From positions 1 to 7,057 of the forward strand of contig DLYJ01000215.1 in assembly GCA_003447785.1 (NCBI GenBank): a DNA stretch of 7,057 bases, written 5' to 3'. Numbering within the stretch: the first letter of the stretch is position 1; each line of letters opens with the position of its first letter. Shown piece by piece: positions 6,373-7,057 of this stretch. The translations under genes were made by a program, and so were the position numbers. This stretch comes from Treponema sp. (lineage in GTDB: Bacteria; Spirochaetota; Spirochaetia; Treponematales; Treponemataceae). The notes under the pieces are model-generated. The model was not told where the DNA came from, ran no database searches, and was given only the letters and a program-made list of their open reading frames with translations.

Positions 6373-6383
6373 TCAAAGAGCAT

Positions 6384-6413
6384 AAAAAAAGGCCGGTTAT
6401 AGAAACCGGCCTT
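6384..6413 (-). terminator. Rho-independent terminator after cheY
   Basis: A perfect 10-bp inverted repeat, AAGGCCGGTT (6389-6398) with AACCGGCCTT (6404-6413), is separated by a 5-nt loop. On the minus strand it runs straight into a T-tract (6384-6390). It begins 5 nt past the cheY stop and insulates the chemotaxis operon from the cimA promoter. Confidence 0.92.
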
Positions 6414-6418
6414 ATTGC

Positions 6419-6853
6419 TTATTTTACAGCTGCACTAATGCGTTCGAGAACCTTCTTGCGGTCAAGAGGTTTAACGATGTAGTTTTTAGCTCCAAGAAGA
6501 AGAGACTTTTTAACAAGTTCTTCCTTACCAAGAGCACTTACCATTACTACTTTTGCATTTTTATCAAAAGCCATAATCTGTTCAAGAGCAGTGATACCAT
6601 CCATGCGCGGCATTGTGATATCCATAGTAACGAGGTCAACGTTTGGACAAAGTTCCTTGTATTTATCAACACCGTCTTTACCGTCAACAGCAGTAGCTAC
6701 AACTTCATAGCCTTCACTTGTCAGAATCTGACCAAGCTGTTTTGCAACGAAGATTGAGTCGTCTACGATAAGTACGCGGATTTTTGTTCCATCAACGCGA
6801 ACACCCTCAGGTGGACGCTCGTTAATTGAAGGGAAATCCTGTTTAGTTTTCAT
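6419..6853 (-). CDS. cheY: Chemotaxis response regulator CheY, with N-terminal extension
   Basis: CheY is phosphorylated by CheA and binds the flagellar motor switch to control rotation. The 144-aa product is a single receiver domain preceded by about 24 extra residues (MKTKQDFPSINERPPEGVRV and the next four). The receiver has the acidic pair Asp31-Asp32 (IVDDS), phospho-acceptor Asp78 (TMDITMP), Ser106 in the switch position (MVSALG) and Lys128-Pro129 (VKPL). There is no output domain. Escherichia coli CheY is 129 aa; the extension appears to be of the treponemal kind. A strong ribosome site, AGGAGGAG, lies 6 nt before the ATG. The gene follows cheX by 18 nt and ends in a strong terminator, so it is the last gene of the chemotaxis operon. 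Confidence 0.95.
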   Translation of the reverse strand: MKTKQDFPSINERPPEGVRVDGTKIRVLIVDDSIFVAKQLGQILTSEGYEVVATAVDGKDGVDKYKELCPNVDLVTMDITMPRMDGITALEQIMAFDKNAKVVMVSALGKEELVKKSLLLGAKNYIVKPLDRKKVLERISAAVK

Positions 6854-6871
6854 AAATATCTCCTCCTGATC

Positions 6872-7057
6872 CTACATACGCTCGCGAACTGCGACGTTAA
6901 CTTCAATTTTACCACATTCTGTAATCAGTGGAACGATAAGTGCTTCAACACTGTCAGACTGATTACCGAGGGCTGCAATTTCCATCTTTTCACCTGCAAA
7001 AAGTGCTGGAGGTGTAAGGTCGAATTTGAAGCCGAGTTCATGCAATTTTGTTACAGC
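6872..7057 (-). CDS. cheX: CheX, CheY-phosphate phosphatase (partial, C-terminal 61 residues)
   Basis: CheX dephosphorylates CheY-P and resets motor signalling; in spirochaetes it takes the place of CheZ. Only the C-terminus is in the window. My translation starts AVTKLHELGFKFDLTPPALF and ends KIEVNVAVRERM before a TAG stop. The segment TPPALFAGEKMEIAALG followed by an ALIVPLITECGKIEVNVA strand resembles the end of the CheX/CheC-like fold. The helix with the catalytic Glu and Asn lies outside the window. The identification leans partly on the cheY gene 18 nt downstream, since cheX-cheY adjacency is known from treponemes and Borrelia. A different CheC-family member is possible but less likely. 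Confidence 0.85.
   Translation of the reverse strand, partial: AVTKLHELGFKFDLTPPALFAGEKMEIAALGNQSDSVEALIVPLITECGKIEVNVAVRERM

Overview
The window looks like a piece of a Treponema-type spirochaete chromosome. The best clue is the right end, where cheX is followed directly by cheY. That is the tail of the cheA-cheW-cheX-cheY order known from treponemes. The CheY has a roughly 24-residue N-terminal extension before the receiver domain. The moderate base composition and a complete-looking set of biosynthetic genes suggest a free-living, gut or rumen relative rather than a reduced pathogen. The genus is inferred from gene order and sequence character, not from a database search.

Left half (1-3950, minus strand): four closely spaced genes read leftwards from one promoter near 3917-3946. 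They encode a stand-alone LanC-like protein (2413-3843), a cysteine synthase/CBS-family PLP enzyme (1408-2388), an ABC permease of the sulfonate/taurine/nitrate type (433-1383), and the N-terminal part of the cognate ATPase (1-401, cut by the window edge). Gaps between genes are only 24-31 nt and each start has a Shine-Dalgarno sequence, so this looks like one operon. Two related CCTA-N9-TAGG elements sit on the promoter, one over the -35 box and one over the expected transcription start, in the geometry of a repressor-controlled promoter. No lantibiotic precursor or dehydratase is visible. The grouping suggests a sulfur or thiol-metabolite function, and it is the most interesting part of the window.

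Middle (3950-6372): pyrE (plus strand) and a citramalate synthase gene, cimA (minus strand), converge on a hairpin at 4709-4736. Both genes appear to be leaderless. In each, a good promoter has exactly 7 nt between the -10 box and an ATG, there is no Shine-Dalgarno sequence, and the TTG of the -35 box is an in-frame false start 36 nt upstream. PyrE supplies UMP synthesis. CimA makes citramalate from pyruvate and acetyl-CoA for threonine-independent isoleucine synthesis.

Right end (6384-7057, minus strand): the end of cheX and all of cheY form the end of a chemotaxis operon, closed by a strong intrinsic terminator just before the cimA promoter. There are no RNA genes, insertion sequences, CRISPR arrays or phage genes in the window. 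The longest gene-free stretch is the divergent lanC-like/pyrE spacer (3844-4015), which holds the promoters and operators described.
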